64,000 bases of DNA from CALOCY01 sp942491975. Lineage in GTDB: Bacteria; Bacteroidota; Bacteroidia; Bacteroidales; Prolixibacteraceae. How positions within the stretch are numbered: position 1 is the stretch's first letter; every line of letters starts with the position of its first letter. The position numbers and the translations under genes were made by a program. Below the pieces are notes generated by a model. It saw only the letters and a list, made by a program, of their open reading frames with translations. It did no database searches and was not told the origin of the DNA. The DNA lies in contig CALOCY010000004.1 in the NCBI GenBank assembly GCA_942491975.1, positions 1,612,001 through 1,676,000 of the forward strand, written 5' to 3'. Positions 42,657-52,781 of the stretch are shown piece by piece.

Positions 42657-45644
42657 ATGAGAACAAAACTTACGGCTTTCTTTTCATTCATGCTCATTCT
42701 TCTGGTGTGTGCATGTGTGCCGACAGAAAAGTACAAAACAAACGAAGTTTACCACGGGTTTAAACTGCTTGAAAAACGCTTTGTAAAAGAGGTAAATGCC
42801 AACTGCCTCTACTTTGAACATGTAAAAACGGGTGCCCGCCTGTTTAAAATTGATGCTGAAGATGAAAATAAAACATTTGCTATCAACTTTAAAACACTTC
42901 CTGACAACAGCTGTGGAACTCCGCATATACTGGAGCATTCGGTGTTGGAAGGATCAAAAAATTTTCCGGTTAAAAGCCCTTTCATGGCTTTGGCCAAAGG
43001 ATCATTAAATACCTTTTTAAATGCATCAACAGGATCAGACATAACATCTTACCCAATAGCCAGTATGAATACCAAAGACTATTATAACCTGATGCACGTC
43101 TACCTGGATGCTGTTTTTAATCCGCGGGTTTACGATGACCCGCGTATTTTTAAACAGGAGGGATGGCATTATGAACTGGCTGACAAAGAGAGCGATGTCG
43201 TTTACAAAGGTGTGGTTTACAATGAAATGAAAGGTGCTTTTTCATCCCCTTTCAGAAGTCTTTTTTACCATGTTTCCAAAAATCTATTTCCTGATAATAC
43301 CTATGGTGTTTCTTCGGGAGGCTATCCTGAAGCGATTCCTGATCTCACCTATGAAGCATTTATCGATTTCCATAAAACATACTACCACCCGTCAAACAGC
43401 TATATTTTCCTTTATGGTGATGCAGACCTGAATCGTGAATTGGAATTCATTAATGCCAATTACCTTTCAAATTATGAAAAGTCAGATAAAAAAATTGAGA
43501 TTCCGCTTCAACAGCCATTTGAACAGATGAAAGAAGTTGAAGAAACATATGCTGTATCTCAAGGTAGTTCAATAAAAAACCAAACCTTTCTAAATCTTAG
43601 TTTTGTTGCAGGCTTGGGTACAGACCAGGCACAAAACCTGGCATTCGATGTATTGGCAGAAGCCCTTGTTAACCACGAAGCAGCCCCTTTACGCCTGGCG
43701 ATTCAGGAAGCAGGACTTAGCCAAAACATCTTTGCTAATTATCGTGAGCAAAAACAAAACGTGTTCAGCATTACTGTTCAAAATACCAATCCAGAAGATA
43801 AAGAGAAATTTAAGGATGTGGTGTTTGAAACTTTTAAAAAAGTTGCCCGGGAAGGTTTGGATAAAACAACTGTAGAAGGTATTATTAACCGGATGGAATT
43901 TAACCTTAAAGAAGGGAATACACCGGATAAGGGAGTCCGGTACAACGGTATCATTTCCAATAACTGGCTTTATGGCAATAACCCATTCAAAGGGCTTGAA
44001 TTTGAGCAGCCGTTGGCAGAAGTAAAAAAAGCCCTGACCACCAATATGCTTGAATCACTTATTGAAAAGCACCTGTTGCCCAACCCGCACAGTTTGTTAA
44101 TGGTGTTAAAACCGGAACCGGGACTGCAACAAAAAATAGATGCCCGGGCCAAGAAAAAACTGGCCGAATTTAAGCAGCAACTGAGTGACGAGGAGATAGG
44201 GCAATTGATAAAAGAGACCAAAGAGCTGGAGGCTTATCAAAAAGAGGAAGACACACCGGAAGCCCTGTCAACTATCCCCATGCTCAATATTTCCGACATC
44301 AGTAAAGAGGTGGAATGGTACGGTATTGAAGAAAAAAACGTAGCCGGGCTTCCGGTGCTGCACCACAATACCTTCACCAATGACATTATTTATGCCGACC
44401 TCTATTTCGACATGCGGGTATTGCCACAGGAACTGATTCCGTACGCCTCACTGTTGTCTGCAATTATGAAACAGCTCAACACCGAAAATTACACCTACGG
44501 TGAGTTGGACAATGCCTTCAATATAAATACCGGCGGGTTCTTTACATACCTCAATACCTTTCTTAAAGACAGGTCTGATGATCAGTTAATTCCCAAGTTT
44601 GTTGTGAGCGGTAAAGTAACCACCGATAAAATAGACAAGCTGTTTGAACTGGCCGGAGAGCTTATGTATAAATTGAAACTGGATGATAAAGAGCGTTTAA
44701 AAATGGTACTAACCAGGCATCAGGCAGGATATGATGCCTTTATCAAACAAGATGGACGTTCATTTGCAAGAAGGCGCCTTGCATCGTACTATTCCAATGA
44801 AGGAATATTTGATGAAAAAACAGGGGGGATGGATTATTACCATTTCATTACCGGGCTGGTTGATAATTTTGATGCCAATAGCGATGAAGTTATTGAAAAA
44901 CTACAGCAAACCGCTTCGCTGTTATTTGTTAAAAACAATATGACTGCTGCGGTAACCAGTAGCAATGAAAATATCCCGGCCTACTCAAAAGGATTGGAAA
45001 CACTGGCTAATATGCTTTCTGAAGAAGAACCCAAACAGGTAGAATGGAAATTTGATTTTGAGCAAAAGAATGAAGGGTTATTAACAGCTTCAAAAGTACA
45101 GTACGTATACAAAGGATATAACTTAAAAAAGCTGGGGTACGAATGGAATGGAAAAATAAGAGTGCTCCAAAACGCATTATCAATCAACTGGTTATACAAT
45201 CAAATCCGGGTAATTGGCGGTGCTTACGGCGGATATTGTGTATTCTCTTCAAATGGAGATGCATACTTCGCTTCTTACCGTGATCCCAACCTGAAAGAGA
45301 CCATCGAAAATTACGACAATTCACCCGATTATCTCGAAAATTTCGAAGCCGATGAGAAAGAGATGACCCGCCTTATTATTGGCACGATTTCCGGAATGGA
45401 CCAGCCACTTACCCCACAAGGGAAAGGAAGGAGAGCTATTCAGTACTATTTTGAAAACAGGACAATTGATCAGCTTAAAGCGGAAAGGGAAGAAGTACTG
45501 GCCACCACTGCACAGGACATTAAGGATATGAAAAAAATGGTTAGTGACGTTCTTGCACAGGATGTATTGTGTGTTTATGGTAATGAGGATAAACTAAAAT
45601 CAAACGAAGAAGTATTTAAAAACCTGGTGAAAGTAACGAAATAA
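42657..45644 (+). CDS. M16C family zinc peptidase (presequence-protease-like), lipoprotein
   Basis: Insulinase-type metalloprotease. A lipobox near CVCAC-like LLVCAC (Cys20) predicts membrane anchoring. The inverted zinc motif His-x-x-Glu-His is in CGTPHILEHSVLEGS (~90). The third ligand Glu lies in a helix about 75 residues later (GVVYNEMKGAFSSPF). The M16C-associated central domain and a second inactive half complete the 995 aa. Members of this group degrade short peptides in a closed chamber. It is monocistronic with a terminator after it. Confidence 0.94.
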   Translation: MRTKLTAFFSFMLILLVCACVPTEKYKTNEVYHGFKLLEKRFVKEVNANCLYFEHVKTGARLFKIDAEDENKTFAINFKTLPDNSCGTPHILEHSVLEGSKNFPVKSPFMALAKGSLNTFLNASTGSDITSYPIASMNTKDYYNLMHVYLDAVFNPRVYDDPRIFKQEGWHYELADKESDVVYKGVVYNEMKGAFSSPFRSLFYHVSKNLFPDNTYGVSSGGYPEAIPDLTYEAFIDFHKTYYHPSNSYIFLYGDADLNRELEFINANYLSNYEKSDKKIEIPLQQPFEQMKEVEETYAVSQGSSIKNQTFLNLSFVAGLGTDQAQNLAFDVLAEALVNHEAAPLRLAIQEAGLSQNIFANYREQKQNVFSITVQNTNPEDKEKFKDVVFETFKKVAREGLDKTTVEGIINRMEFNLKEGNTPDKGVRYNGIISNNWLYGNNPFKGLEFEQPLAEVKKALTTNMLESLIEKHLLPNPHSLLMVLKPEPGLQQKIDARAKKKLAEFKQQLSDEEIGQLIKETKELEAYQKEEDTPEALSTIPMLNISDISKEVEWYGIEEKNVAGLPVLHHNTFTNDIIYADLYFDMRVLPQELIPYASLLSAIMKQLNTENYTYGELDNAFNINTGGFFTYLNTFLKDRSDDQLIPKFVVSGKVTTDKIDKLFELAGELMYKLKLDDKERLKMVLTRHQAGYDAFIKQDGRSFARRRLASYYSNEGIFDEKTGGMDYYHFITGLVDNFDANSDEVIEKLQQTASLLFVKNNMTAAVTSSNENIPAYSKGLETLANMLSEEEPKQVEWKFDFEQKNEGLLTASKVQYVYKGYNLKKLGYEWNGKIRVLQNALSINWLYNQIRVIGGAYGGYCVFSSNGDAYFASYRDPNLKETIENYDNSPDYLENFEADEKEMTRLIIGTISGMDQPLTPQGKGRRAIQYYFENRTIDQLKAEREEVLATTAQDIKDMKKMVSDVLAQDVLCVYGNEDKLKSNEEVFKNLVKVTK

Positions 45645-45664
45645 ACAGGTTTAATATTATAAAG

Positions 45665-45702
45665 AAATCCCTCAAAGGCTGTACGCTTTTGGGGGATTCT
45701 TG
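45665..45702. terminator. Terminator between convergent M16 and GH92 genes
   Basis: aatccctcaaaggc faces gcttttgggggatt (14-bp stem with G-U pairs, loop tgtac); T-rich right flank. Confidence 0.7.
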
Positions 45703-45756
45703 TTTACATCTTTCCTGTAAAGGAAAAAGTATGATTCAGAAAAACCAGAAACTCAC

Positions 45757-48003
45757 CTATTTTTTATCAGAGAGGTAAAATTTAATGGTTTTGGATTTTA
45801 CCAGGTCATCGTGTGAAATAAAATATCCCTTCCTTCTTTTCCCGTCTACCTCAATTTTATCAATATAACTATTCTCCTTACCGGTTTTATCTGTCTCTAT
45901 CACCAATTTGCTGTTGGGATAGTAATTTTCATCCAGTGTAATGGTTATACGGTCAAAAACAGGTGATGTGATGGCGTAATTCATATCCCCCGGACAAACC
46001 GGGTAAAAGCCCATCATGCTAAAAGCAACCCATGCCGAGAGTGTACCACAGTCGTCATTCCCGGGTATCCCGTCCGGGGCATTTTTATAATAAGTATCAA
46101 TCAACCGGCGCACCTGCTGCTGTGTTCTCCATTCCTGCCCCTTCACATAATTAAACAGGTAAGGGTAGTTAATATCCGGCTCATTGGCCATGTCAAACAG
46201 CCCCTCGTCAAAAACCTTTTGCAATTTGTTGATAAACCTTTTTTTTCCTCCCATCAACTTTATAAGCCCTGCAATATCATGCGGGACATAGAATGTATAT
46301 TGCCATGCTGTCCCTTCATGAAAACCGGGGCACGGGGCAAAATTCTCCCCCTGCCGGGGATCAAAAGGCGCAAGAAATGTCCCGTCAGGCAATTTAGGCC
46401 GAAGCATCATGTATTCAGTATCAAAATACTTTTTATAGCAGAGCGATTGCTTTAAAAAACGCTGGTAATCATCCGTTTTTCCCATTGCTTTTGCCAGTTG
46501 GGCAAGGTTCCAGTCGGCAATGTAATACTCCAGTGCATGCGACACAGAGTTATCAAACGATGTTTTGAGGGGAACATACCCTTTATGCAGATAATCGTTG
46601 ATGTCAGGACGGAGTTTATTGGCCTCCCCTTTAGTTGTTGCCGATTTGTACATCGCCCTATAAGCAGTTTCTACATCAAACCCCTGTATCCCTCTCAGGT
46701 AAGTGTCTGCAATAACAGGAATAGCCGGGTCACCCTCCATGACATGGGTCTCTTTTCCGTTCAGTTCCCATTTGGGCAGCCATCCGCTCTCTTTATACAT
46801 ATCAATCATTGATCGCACCATATCAAGCTGTTTTGAAGGATAGACCAATGACATAAACGGGTGAAAATTCCGGTAAGTGTCCCACAATGAGAAGACCGTA
46901 TAACGATCGCTGCTTGCTATTTCCCGGATTCCATACCCTTCCATTTCAGGGTATTGTCCGTTTACATCGCTAAGCACGTTGGGATGGATGTTCATATGGT
47001 ACAAGGCGGTATAAAAAATAGCTTTTTGTTCTGCAGTCCCCCCTTCGACCAATACTTTTGAAAGCACATCGTCCCATTCAGCAACAGCAGCCTGTTGTAC
47101 GGCCTCAAAATCAAACCCCTCCTGTTCAGCATCCAGGTTCATCCGTGCATTTTCAATGCTGACATACGAAACACCTATCTTTACAAGCACCTCTTCACCG
47201 GCCTGCGTGTCTAAAGTCATCCATGCACCAATGCTGTCACCAGTCATCTCGCGCGTATAGTTTTTATAGTATTTGTACTTTCCGCTATTGCTTTCCCATG
47301 CTGCTTCGGCCTCCATTTGGGGCATCTTCTTCCATACACCATATTCGCTGGCAGGCTTGCTAAAGCGTGCTACAAAATAGACCGGTTGCTCAGTGCCGTT
47401 ATTATAACAAAATGTCCCGGTCATCCGATAGCCTTCAATCTCCCGGTTATTTACAACTTTCACCATACCCCCCGTTTCATTGGTTAACCCCACCCCCAGG
47501 TTGATCAACACATTGCTTTTCCCTTCGGGGAAGGTAAAACGGCTTAATCCGGTACGCAAAGTTGCCGTCACTTCCGTTTTAATGCCGTACTTTACAAGAT
47601 TATTGCTGTAATAACCCGGACGGGCTACCTGATCGGTATAGGCAGAGCCATACGCTTCCACATCAGCTGTAACATCCCCGGTTGTGGGCATTACCAGTAT
47701 TACTCCCAGTTCGGGGCACCCTACCCCGCTAAGGTTAACATGGGAGTAGCCCGCCATAAAACTGTTTTCCCAGGCATAAGGGGTTGACCACCACCGCTGG
47801 TCTTTGTCAAATGTATTGGTGACAGATCCGGTCACGTTAAACGATACCACCGAAACCATGCCCTGAGGGACTATTGCCCCGGGGTTTGTGGCACCAAAGT
47901 TCGATGTCCCGATAAACGGATTTACATATTCGGATGGTCGTTCTTCGGCAAGTAGTGTGGCACACAGTACGATTCCCAGTACAGTCAGAATTGTTTTTCG
48001 CAT
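45757..48003 (-). CDS. GH92 family alpha-mannosidase
   Basis: Calcium-dependent exo-alpha-mannosidase of glycoside hydrolase family 92, acting on mannans or N-glycans. A signal peptide precedes YVNPFIGTSNFGATNPGAIV, the usual GH92 opening. Catalytic regions: HEGTAWQYTFYVPHD (~563) with the general acid Glu, and GNDDCGTLSAWVAFSMMGFY (~650) with the Asp pair. LWDTYRNFHPFMSLVYP is another hallmark. At 748 aa it is full length. No SusCD pair or other glycosidase is next to it, so it is an isolated locus here. Confidence 0.95.
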   Translation of the reverse strand: MRKTILTVLGIVLCATLLAEERPSEYVNPFIGTSNFGATNPGAIVPQGMVSVVSFNVTGSVTNTFDKDQRWWSTPYAWENSFMAGYSHVNLSGVGCPELGVILVMPTTGDVTADVEAYGSAYTDQVARPGYYSNNLVKYGIKTEVTATLRTGLSRFTFPEGKSNVLINLGVGLTNETGGMVKVVNNREIEGYRMTGTFCYNNGTEQPVYFVARFSKPASEYGVWKKMPQMEAEAAWESNSGKYKYYKNYTREMTGDSIGAWMTLDTQAGEEVLVKIGVSYVSIENARMNLDAEQEGFDFEAVQQAAVAEWDDVLSKVLVEGGTAEQKAIFYTALYHMNIHPNVLSDVNGQYPEMEGYGIREIASSDRYTVFSLWDTYRNFHPFMSLVYPSKQLDMVRSMIDMYKESGWLPKWELNGKETHVMEGDPAIPVIADTYLRGIQGFDVETAYRAMYKSATTKGEANKLRPDINDYLHKGYVPLKTSFDNSVSHALEYYIADWNLAQLAKAMGKTDDYQRFLKQSLCYKKYFDTEYMMLRPKLPDGTFLAPFDPRQGENFAPCPGFHEGTAWQYTFYVPHDIAGLIKLMGGKKRFINKLQKVFDEGLFDMANEPDINYPYLFNYVKGQEWRTQQQVRRLIDTYYKNAPDGIPGNDDCGTLSAWVAFSMMGFYPVCPGDMNYAITSPVFDRITITLDENYYPNSKLVIETDKTGKENSYIDKIEVDGKRRKGYFISHDDLVKSKTIKFYLSDKK

Positions 48004-48320
48004 GACCCTGTTTTTTTGATTGTTTCGTAATCAGTAAATACCACAACCAAACCCTGCCTGCAAAAAATGCAGCAGTTATCTCAAAAGCACCACATTAGAA
48101 AAATGCAGTGTATACGAAGTATTGGTTTGCGGTATTATTCCGAAAATTAAGAAGAAAACAGGGATTAAAAAAGTGCCCGGTAAAAAATATTATCGGGGAA
48201 AATTATTCAAATGTGTAAAAAAAAGAATGGCGACAGAATATATACAAACTATATATCCAACTTCAATAAAAGCAAGTTAGCTATAAAATTATATGGAGCA
48301 TGGAAACTATTTCTCTTCAG
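48004..48320. other. Intergenic region downstream of the GG-leader peptide gene
   Basis: No other gene seen. Contains a candidate minus-strand terminator (48165-48197). Confidence 0.45.
48165..48197 (-). terminator. Candidate terminator of the GG-leader peptide gene
   Basis: On the minus strand CCCGATAA (48197-48190) pairs with TTACCGGG (48183-48176, one G-U pair), followed by CACTTTTTT. It lies about 125 bp past the peptide stop. Confidence 0.5.
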
Positions 48321-48488
48321 CTAGCGAATAGAACATTTCTCACGTGCTTGAATGCGCCAAGTCTCACAATCAGCAACATAAACACACGTCATAGTAAAAA
48401 CGTAAAAATTAAAGCTAAACCATCTCCTACATCTTGTTCCTCCCTCAATACGTTGCATTTGTTCCGGGTTCATTTTTTTCGTTTTCAT
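48321..48488 (-). CDS. Small double-glycine-leader peptide (bacteriocin/signal-like), 55 aa
   Basis: ATG at 48488, TAG at 48323-48321. The leader MKTKKMNPEQMQRIEGG has the pattern of double-glycine leaders cut by C39-type peptidase transporters: hydrophobic residues spaced before Glu-Gly-Gly. The core of 38 residues starts TRCRRWFSFNFYVF and has four Cys, a hydrophobic aromatic middle and a charged C-terminus. Similar short peptides in Bacteroidota are annotated as bacteriocin-like or natural-product precursors. No transporter or maturase gene is nearby. It is too short for routine gene calling. Core function unknown. Confidence 0.65.
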   Translation of the reverse strand: MKTKKMNPEQMQRIEGGTRCRRWFSFNFYVFTMTCVYVADCETWRIQAREKCSIR

Positions 48489-48622
48489 AGCCAGAAAATT
48501 TAAGTAAGTAAAAATGCAATAACCTAAGAATAAAAGCGTAAAAACATGTAACTCTTAGCGTAAATATACGCATTCCTTTATTGCAAAAGCAATTATTTTA
48601 CTGTTTTTTTAATGCCTGACTG

Positions 48623-50410
48623 CTACATCTTTTCCGGCACATCAATTCCCAATAATTTCATTCCTTTTCTCACCACTTCGCCGATGGTACGGGCCAGTAC
48701 AATACGGAAATCCCTTCGCACTGTATCCTGTTCTTTCAATATGGAATGATCATGGTAAAACTGGTTGAACTCTTTTACCAGTTCATAACAGTAATTAGCT
48801 ACTATTGCCGGACTGTGCTGTTCCCCGGCCTCTTTAACAACCTCCGGAAAACGGCTTACATTTTTCATCAATTCAAGCTCTTTATCCGAAGGGGTTATTA
48901 CAGGTGCTGTTGAAACAGCTATTCCCAAACCGGCAGCTTTACGCATCACCGATTGAATACGGGCATAAGTATATTGGATAAACGGCCCGGTATTTCCGTT
49001 AAAGTCGATGGATTCTTCAGGGTTAAACAACATATTCTTTTTGGGGTCTACCTTCAAAATAAAGTATTTTAATGCACCCAATGCAATGGTACGATAGGTC
49101 TCTTCGGCCTGTTCCGGTGTATACCCGTCAAGCTTGCCCAACTCTTCCGATGTTTTTCGTGCCACATCAATCATCTGTTCCATCAAATCATCCGCATCAA
49201 CCACTGTCCCTTCACGGGATTTCATCTTCCCGTGGGGCAACTCTACCATTCCATACGAGAAATGGTGCAAATCTTTGCCCCATTTGAACCCCAACCGGTC
49301 AAGCAGTATCGAGAGTACCTGAAAATGATAATTTTGCTCATTTCCTACCACATACACCATCTTGTCAATAGCGTAGTCGTCAAAACGCATTTTGGCCGTA
49401 CCAATATCCTGGGTCATATACACCGAAGTCCCGTCTTTTCGGAGCAGTAACTTCTGATCAAGCTTGTCATTGGTAAGATCGGCCCATACCGAACCGTCAT
49501 CATGGCGTACAAACACTCCCTGATCAACTCCTTTAAGTACTTCATCACGGCCAACAAGATAGGTATCCGATTCGTAATAAACCCGGTCAAAATCGACACC
49601 CATATTTTTATAGGTTACATCAAAGCCTTCGTATACCCACTCATTCATACGTTTCCACAAATTGTATACTCCCGGCTCTTTGGCTTCCCATTTCAGCAAC
49701 AATTCACGTGCAGCTTTCATTAAGGGGGCTTCCCGCTCCGCTTCCTCTTTATCCATTCCCTGTTCCACCAGGCGGACAACCTCTTTTTTATACTCCTGGT
49801 CAAATTTCACATAAAAATCGCCCACAAAATGATCGCCCTTTATCCCTGAGCTTTCCGGGGTCGCCCCTTCTCCCCATTTCATCCAGGCGTACATCGACTT
49901 GCAAATATGAATCCCCCTGTCGTTAACAATATTGGTTTTAACCACCTTGTAACCATTCGCCTTAAGTATTTCAGCCAATGAATAACCCAAAAGGTTATTG
50001 CGAATATGCCCGAGATGTAGTGGCTTATTGGTGTTCGGCGATGAATACTCAATCATCACCTGTTTTGCACCGTCAGTAACCGGGACACAACCATAGTTGT
50101 CATCTTTAGCCGCCCTGTTTAAGCGATCAATCCAATAATTATTGTCGATCACAAGGTTTAGAAAACCCTTTATCACACTGAATTTCTTAACCCCGGAAAC
50201 ATGCTCAACAAGGTAAGTTCCCAACTCCTCAGCTGTCTGTTCGGGCGATTTCCTGGAAAACCGCAAAAAGGGAAATACAACAACGGTAACATCCCCTTCC
50301 ACCTCTTTCCGGGTATGTTGTATCTGCACTGTATTTTTTTCAATTTCCTGTCCGTACAATTGCGCTATTGCATTTGCAACATGTTCGCCAATCAGATGCT
50401 CTATATTCAT
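48623..50410 (-). CDS. argS: Arginyl-tRNA synthetase
   Basis: Class I aminoacyl-tRNA synthetase. The N-terminal ArgRS domain is followed by the HIGH-like motif in SSPNTNKPLHLGHIRNN. The catalytic core has MVYVVGNEQNYHFQVL and the KMSKS-like GKMKSREG. The DALR anticodon-binding domain ends with the C-terminal hydrophobic tail. MNIEHLIGEHV at 50410 is the natural start. It is backed by a TATCTTTG element at 50441-50448 on the same strand, which excludes the upstream Met at 50443. That gives 595 aa. Confidence 0.96.
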   Translation of the reverse strand: MNIEHLIGEHVANAIAQLYGQEIEKNTVQIQHTRKEVEGDVTVVVFPFLRFSRKSPEQTAEELGTYLVEHVSGVKKFSVIKGFLNLVIDNNYWIDRLNRAAKDDNYGCVPVTDGAKQVMIEYSSPNTNKPLHLGHIRNNLLGYSLAEILKANGYKVVKTNIVNDRGIHICKSMYAWMKWGEGATPESSGIKGDHFVGDFYVKFDQEYKKEVVRLVEQGMDKEEAEREAPLMKAARELLLKWEAKEPGVYNLWKRMNEWVYEGFDVTYKNMGVDFDRVYYESDTYLVGRDEVLKGVDQGVFVRHDDGSVWADLTNDKLDQKLLLRKDGTSVYMTQDIGTAKMRFDDYAIDKMVYVVGNEQNYHFQVLSILLDRLGFKWGKDLHHFSYGMVELPHGKMKSREGTVVDADDLMEQMIDVARKTSEELGKLDGYTPEQAEETYRTIALGALKYFILKVDPKKNMLFNPEESIDFNGNTGPFIQYTYARIQSVMRKAAGLGIAVSTAPVITPSDKELELMKNVSRFPEVVKEAGEQHSPAIVANYCYELVKEFNQFYHDHSILKEQDTVRRDFRIVLARTIGEVVRKGMKLLGIDVPEKM

Positions 50411-50440
50411 GGTTTTCCCGGTCGTTTTAAAATAGTAGTA

Positions 50441-50448
50441 CAAAGATA
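50441..50448 (-). promoter_or_regulatory. -7 element of argS
   Basis: On the minus strand TATCTTTG, an exact TAnnTTTG, 31 bp before the argS ATG. The nearest TTG upstream is 23 nt away, slightly too far. Confidence 0.5.
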
Positions 50449-50491
50449 TAAGTTTCTCTGATGATTGTGCCCAACTACTCTATTTCAAACA

Positions 50492-50517
50492 AAAAGAGCT
50501 GTAAAAACAGCTCTTTT
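50492..50517 (-). terminator. folD terminator
   Basis: aaaagagctg (50492-50501) and cagctctttt (50508-50517), 10-bp stem; on the minus strand it is followed by further U-rich sequence. Confidence 0.8.
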
Positions 50518-50539
50518 GTTCATCCAAACCCATGTTTTA

Positions 50540-51421
50540 TTATTTGTAAATCTCTTTTTGTCCCGCCTTAAGGGTGTTGATCAGCAATGAAGTGATGGTC
50601 ATTGGCCCCACCCCTCCGGGAACAGGTGTAATGTAGCTGCATTTATCGGCAACTTCATCAAACTTTACATCGCCTTTAAGTTTCCAGCCCGATTTTGTCT
50701 GGTCAGATTTTACCCGCGTTGTACCTACATCAATAACAACAGCTCCCTCTTTAACCATATCTGCTTTCACAAATTCAGGTGAACCAATAGCTGCTATAAT
50801 AATATCGGCCTGTGCACAAACTTCGTTCAAATCTTTTGTGCGGCTATGGGCAACTGTTACAGTTGCGTTTCCCGGGTTCCCTTTTCGCGATAACAAGATA
50901 CTCATTGGGCGGCCAACAATATTGCTCCGTCCTATAATTACCACGTTTTTTCCCGAAGTTTCAATATTGTAGCGGGTCAATAATTCCATAATCCCTTGTG
51001 GTGTAGCCGATACAAACGCCGGGGCACCAATGGTCATCCTCCCCACGTTCATCGGATGAAACCCGTCCACATCTTTTCGGGGATCAATGGTTTCGGTAAC
51101 TTTTTCTTCTGAAATATGATCAGGCAGGGGCAATTGCACAATAAAACCGTCAATATCAGGATCATTGTTCAGTTCCCTGATTTTGTCAAGCAACTCCTGT
51201 TCGGTCACATCATCTTCGTAGCGCACCAGGGTAGATTTAAAACCTACCTGCTCGCACGCTTTAATTTTATGTGCAACATAGGTTTCGCTACCTCCATCAT
51301 GGCCAACAAGTACTGCTGCAAGGTGAGGTGTTTTCCCGCCATTTTCCTCTATTTTTTTAACTTCTTCAGCAATCTCCAGCCTTATATCTGCAGAACATTT
51401 TTTACCGTCAATCAGCATCAT
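50540..51421 (-). CDS. folD: Bifunctional methylenetetrahydrofolate dehydrogenase / methenyltetrahydrofolate cyclohydrolase
   Basis: One-carbon folate enzyme. Family motifs: ETYVAHKIKACEQVGF with the catalytic Lys, DGFIVQLPLPDHI, PRKDVDGFHPMNVGRM, VVIIGRSNIVGRPMSILL (NADP loop) and TPVPGGVGPMTITSLL at the end. At 293 aa it is complete. It lies 25 bp after ffh on the same strand and is probably cotranscribed; a terminator follows. Confidence 0.97.
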   Translation of the reverse strand: MMLIDGKKCSADIRLEIAEEVKKIEENGGKTPHLAAVLVGHDGGSETYVAHKIKACEQVGFKSTLVRYEDDVTEQELLDKIRELNNDPDIDGFIVQLPLPDHISEEKVTETIDPRKDVDGFHPMNVGRMTIGAPAFVSATPQGIMELLTRYNIETSGKNVVIIGRSNIVGRPMSILLSRKGNPGNATVTVAHSRTKDLNEVCAQADIIIAAIGSPEFVKADMVKEGAVVIDVGTTRVKSDQTKSGWKLKGDVKFDEVADKCSYITPVPGGVGPMTITSLLINTLKAGQKEIYK

Positions 51422-51446
51422 GGTTAAATATTTTTTTGAGTTATAC

Positions 51447-52781
51447 TTACTTCTTACCCATAGGCATGTTTCCCATCATCCGCTGCATATTCTTCCCCTG
51501 CGACACCATACGCATCATTTTTCGGGTATCGTCAAACTGTTTGATCAACCTGTTTACCTCCTGAATGGTTGTTCCCGATCCGTTAGCTACACGTTTACGG
51601 CGTGAACCATTTAATATAACCGGATTTTCACGCTCGTCAGGAGTCATTGACGAGATAATGGCTTCAATTCCTTTAAATGCATCATCATCAATATCAATAT
51701 TTTTCATCATTTTTCCCATTCCGGGAATCATGGCAGCAAGATCTTTCAGGTTCCCCATTTTTTTAATCTGCTGTATCTGCTTTATAAAATCGTTGAAATT
51801 GAACTGGTTTTTTGCCAGCTTTTTCTGCAATCGTTTGGCTTCTTCCTCATCAAATTGTTCCTGGGCCTTTTCAACCAGTGAGACAATATCACCCATACCA
51901 AGTATCCGGTCGGCCATCCGGTCGGGATGAAAGACATCCAGTGCATCCATCTTTTCACCTGTCCCCACAAACTTAATGGGCTTGTCAACAACCGAACGGA
52001 TCGATAATGCCGCACCACCACGGGTATCACCATCAAGTTTTGTCAATACTACCCCGTCAAAATTGAGGCGGTTGTTAAACTCTTTTGCTGTATTTACAGC
52101 ATCCTGCCCGGTCATGGCATCAACAACAAAAAGGATCTCCTGCGGGTCAATCGCTTTTTTTACCGCTTCAATCTCTTTCATCATCTCCTCATCAATAGCC
52201 AGGCGCCCCGCGGTATCAACAATAATCAGGTTGTTTCCGTTCTGGCGGGCAAATTTCAGGGCAGCTTTAGCAATCTTTACCGGATCCTGGTTGCCCTCTT
52301 CGGTATATACGGGCACACCGATCTGTTCCCCCAGTATTTTTAGCTGATCTATCGCAGCAGGACGGTAAACATCACCTGCAACTAAAAGGGGTTTCTTACC
52401 GCGTTTATTTTTAAGTAGGTTAGCCAGTTTTCCTGAAAAAGTAGTTTTACCCGATCCCTGCAACCCGGCAATAAGAATTACCGAAACCGGATCTCCTATA
52501 TTTATATCGGTATATTTGCCCCCCATGAGTTCGGCCAACTCATCACGGATAATTTTTACCATCATCTGTCCCGGCTTAACAGACGATAAAACATTTTCCC
52601 CAAGTGCCTTTTCTTTTACAATTTCAGTAAATTGTTTGGCTATTTTAAAGTTTACGTCGGCGTCTAACAGTGCCCGACGTACATCTTTCAATGTTTCTGC
52701 AATATTTATTTCGGTAATTTTCCCCTGACCTTTCAATAACTTAAAAGATCGTTCCAACCGTTCGTTCAGATTTTCAAACAT
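51447..52781 (-). CDS. ffh: Signal recognition particle protein Ffh
   Basis: SRP54 GTPase that binds signal peptides and 4.5S RNA. It has an N-terminal helical bundle (MFENLNERLERSFKLLKGQG), G1 loop GLQGSGKTTFSGKL, DTAGRLAIDEEMM and TKLDGDTRGGAALS in the G domain, and a Met-rich M domain (IPGMGKMMKN, then MMRMVSQGKNMQRMMGNMPM). The start at 52781 is preferred over 52811, which adds an unrelated leader. It gives 444 aa. Confidence 0.97.
   Translation of the reverse strand: MFENLNERLERSFKLLKGQGKITEINIAETLKDVRRALLDADVNFKIAKQFTEIVKEKALGENVLSSVKPGQMMVKIIRDELAELMGGKYTDINIGDPVSVILIAGLQGSGKTTFSGKLANLLKNKRGKKPLLVAGDVYRPAAIDQLKILGEQIGVPVYTEEGNQDPVKIAKAALKFARQNGNNLIIVDTAGRLAIDEEMMKEIEAVKKAIDPQEILFVVDAMTGQDAVNTAKEFNNRLNFDGVVLTKLDGDTRGGAALSIRSVVDKPIKFVGTGEKMDALDVFHPDRMADRILGMGDIVSLVEKAQEQFDEEEAKRLQKKLAKNQFNFNDFIKQIQQIKKMGNLKDLAAMIPGMGKMMKNIDIDDDAFKGIEAIISSMTPDERENPVILNGSRRKRVANGSGTTIQEVNRLIKQFDDTRKMMRMVSQGKNMQRMMGNMPMGKK

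Noticed and set aside
48300..48503. Plus-strand 67-aa frame in the argS-GH92 gap
   Set aside because: Low-quality composition; the opposite strand encodes the more convincing GG-leader peptide.
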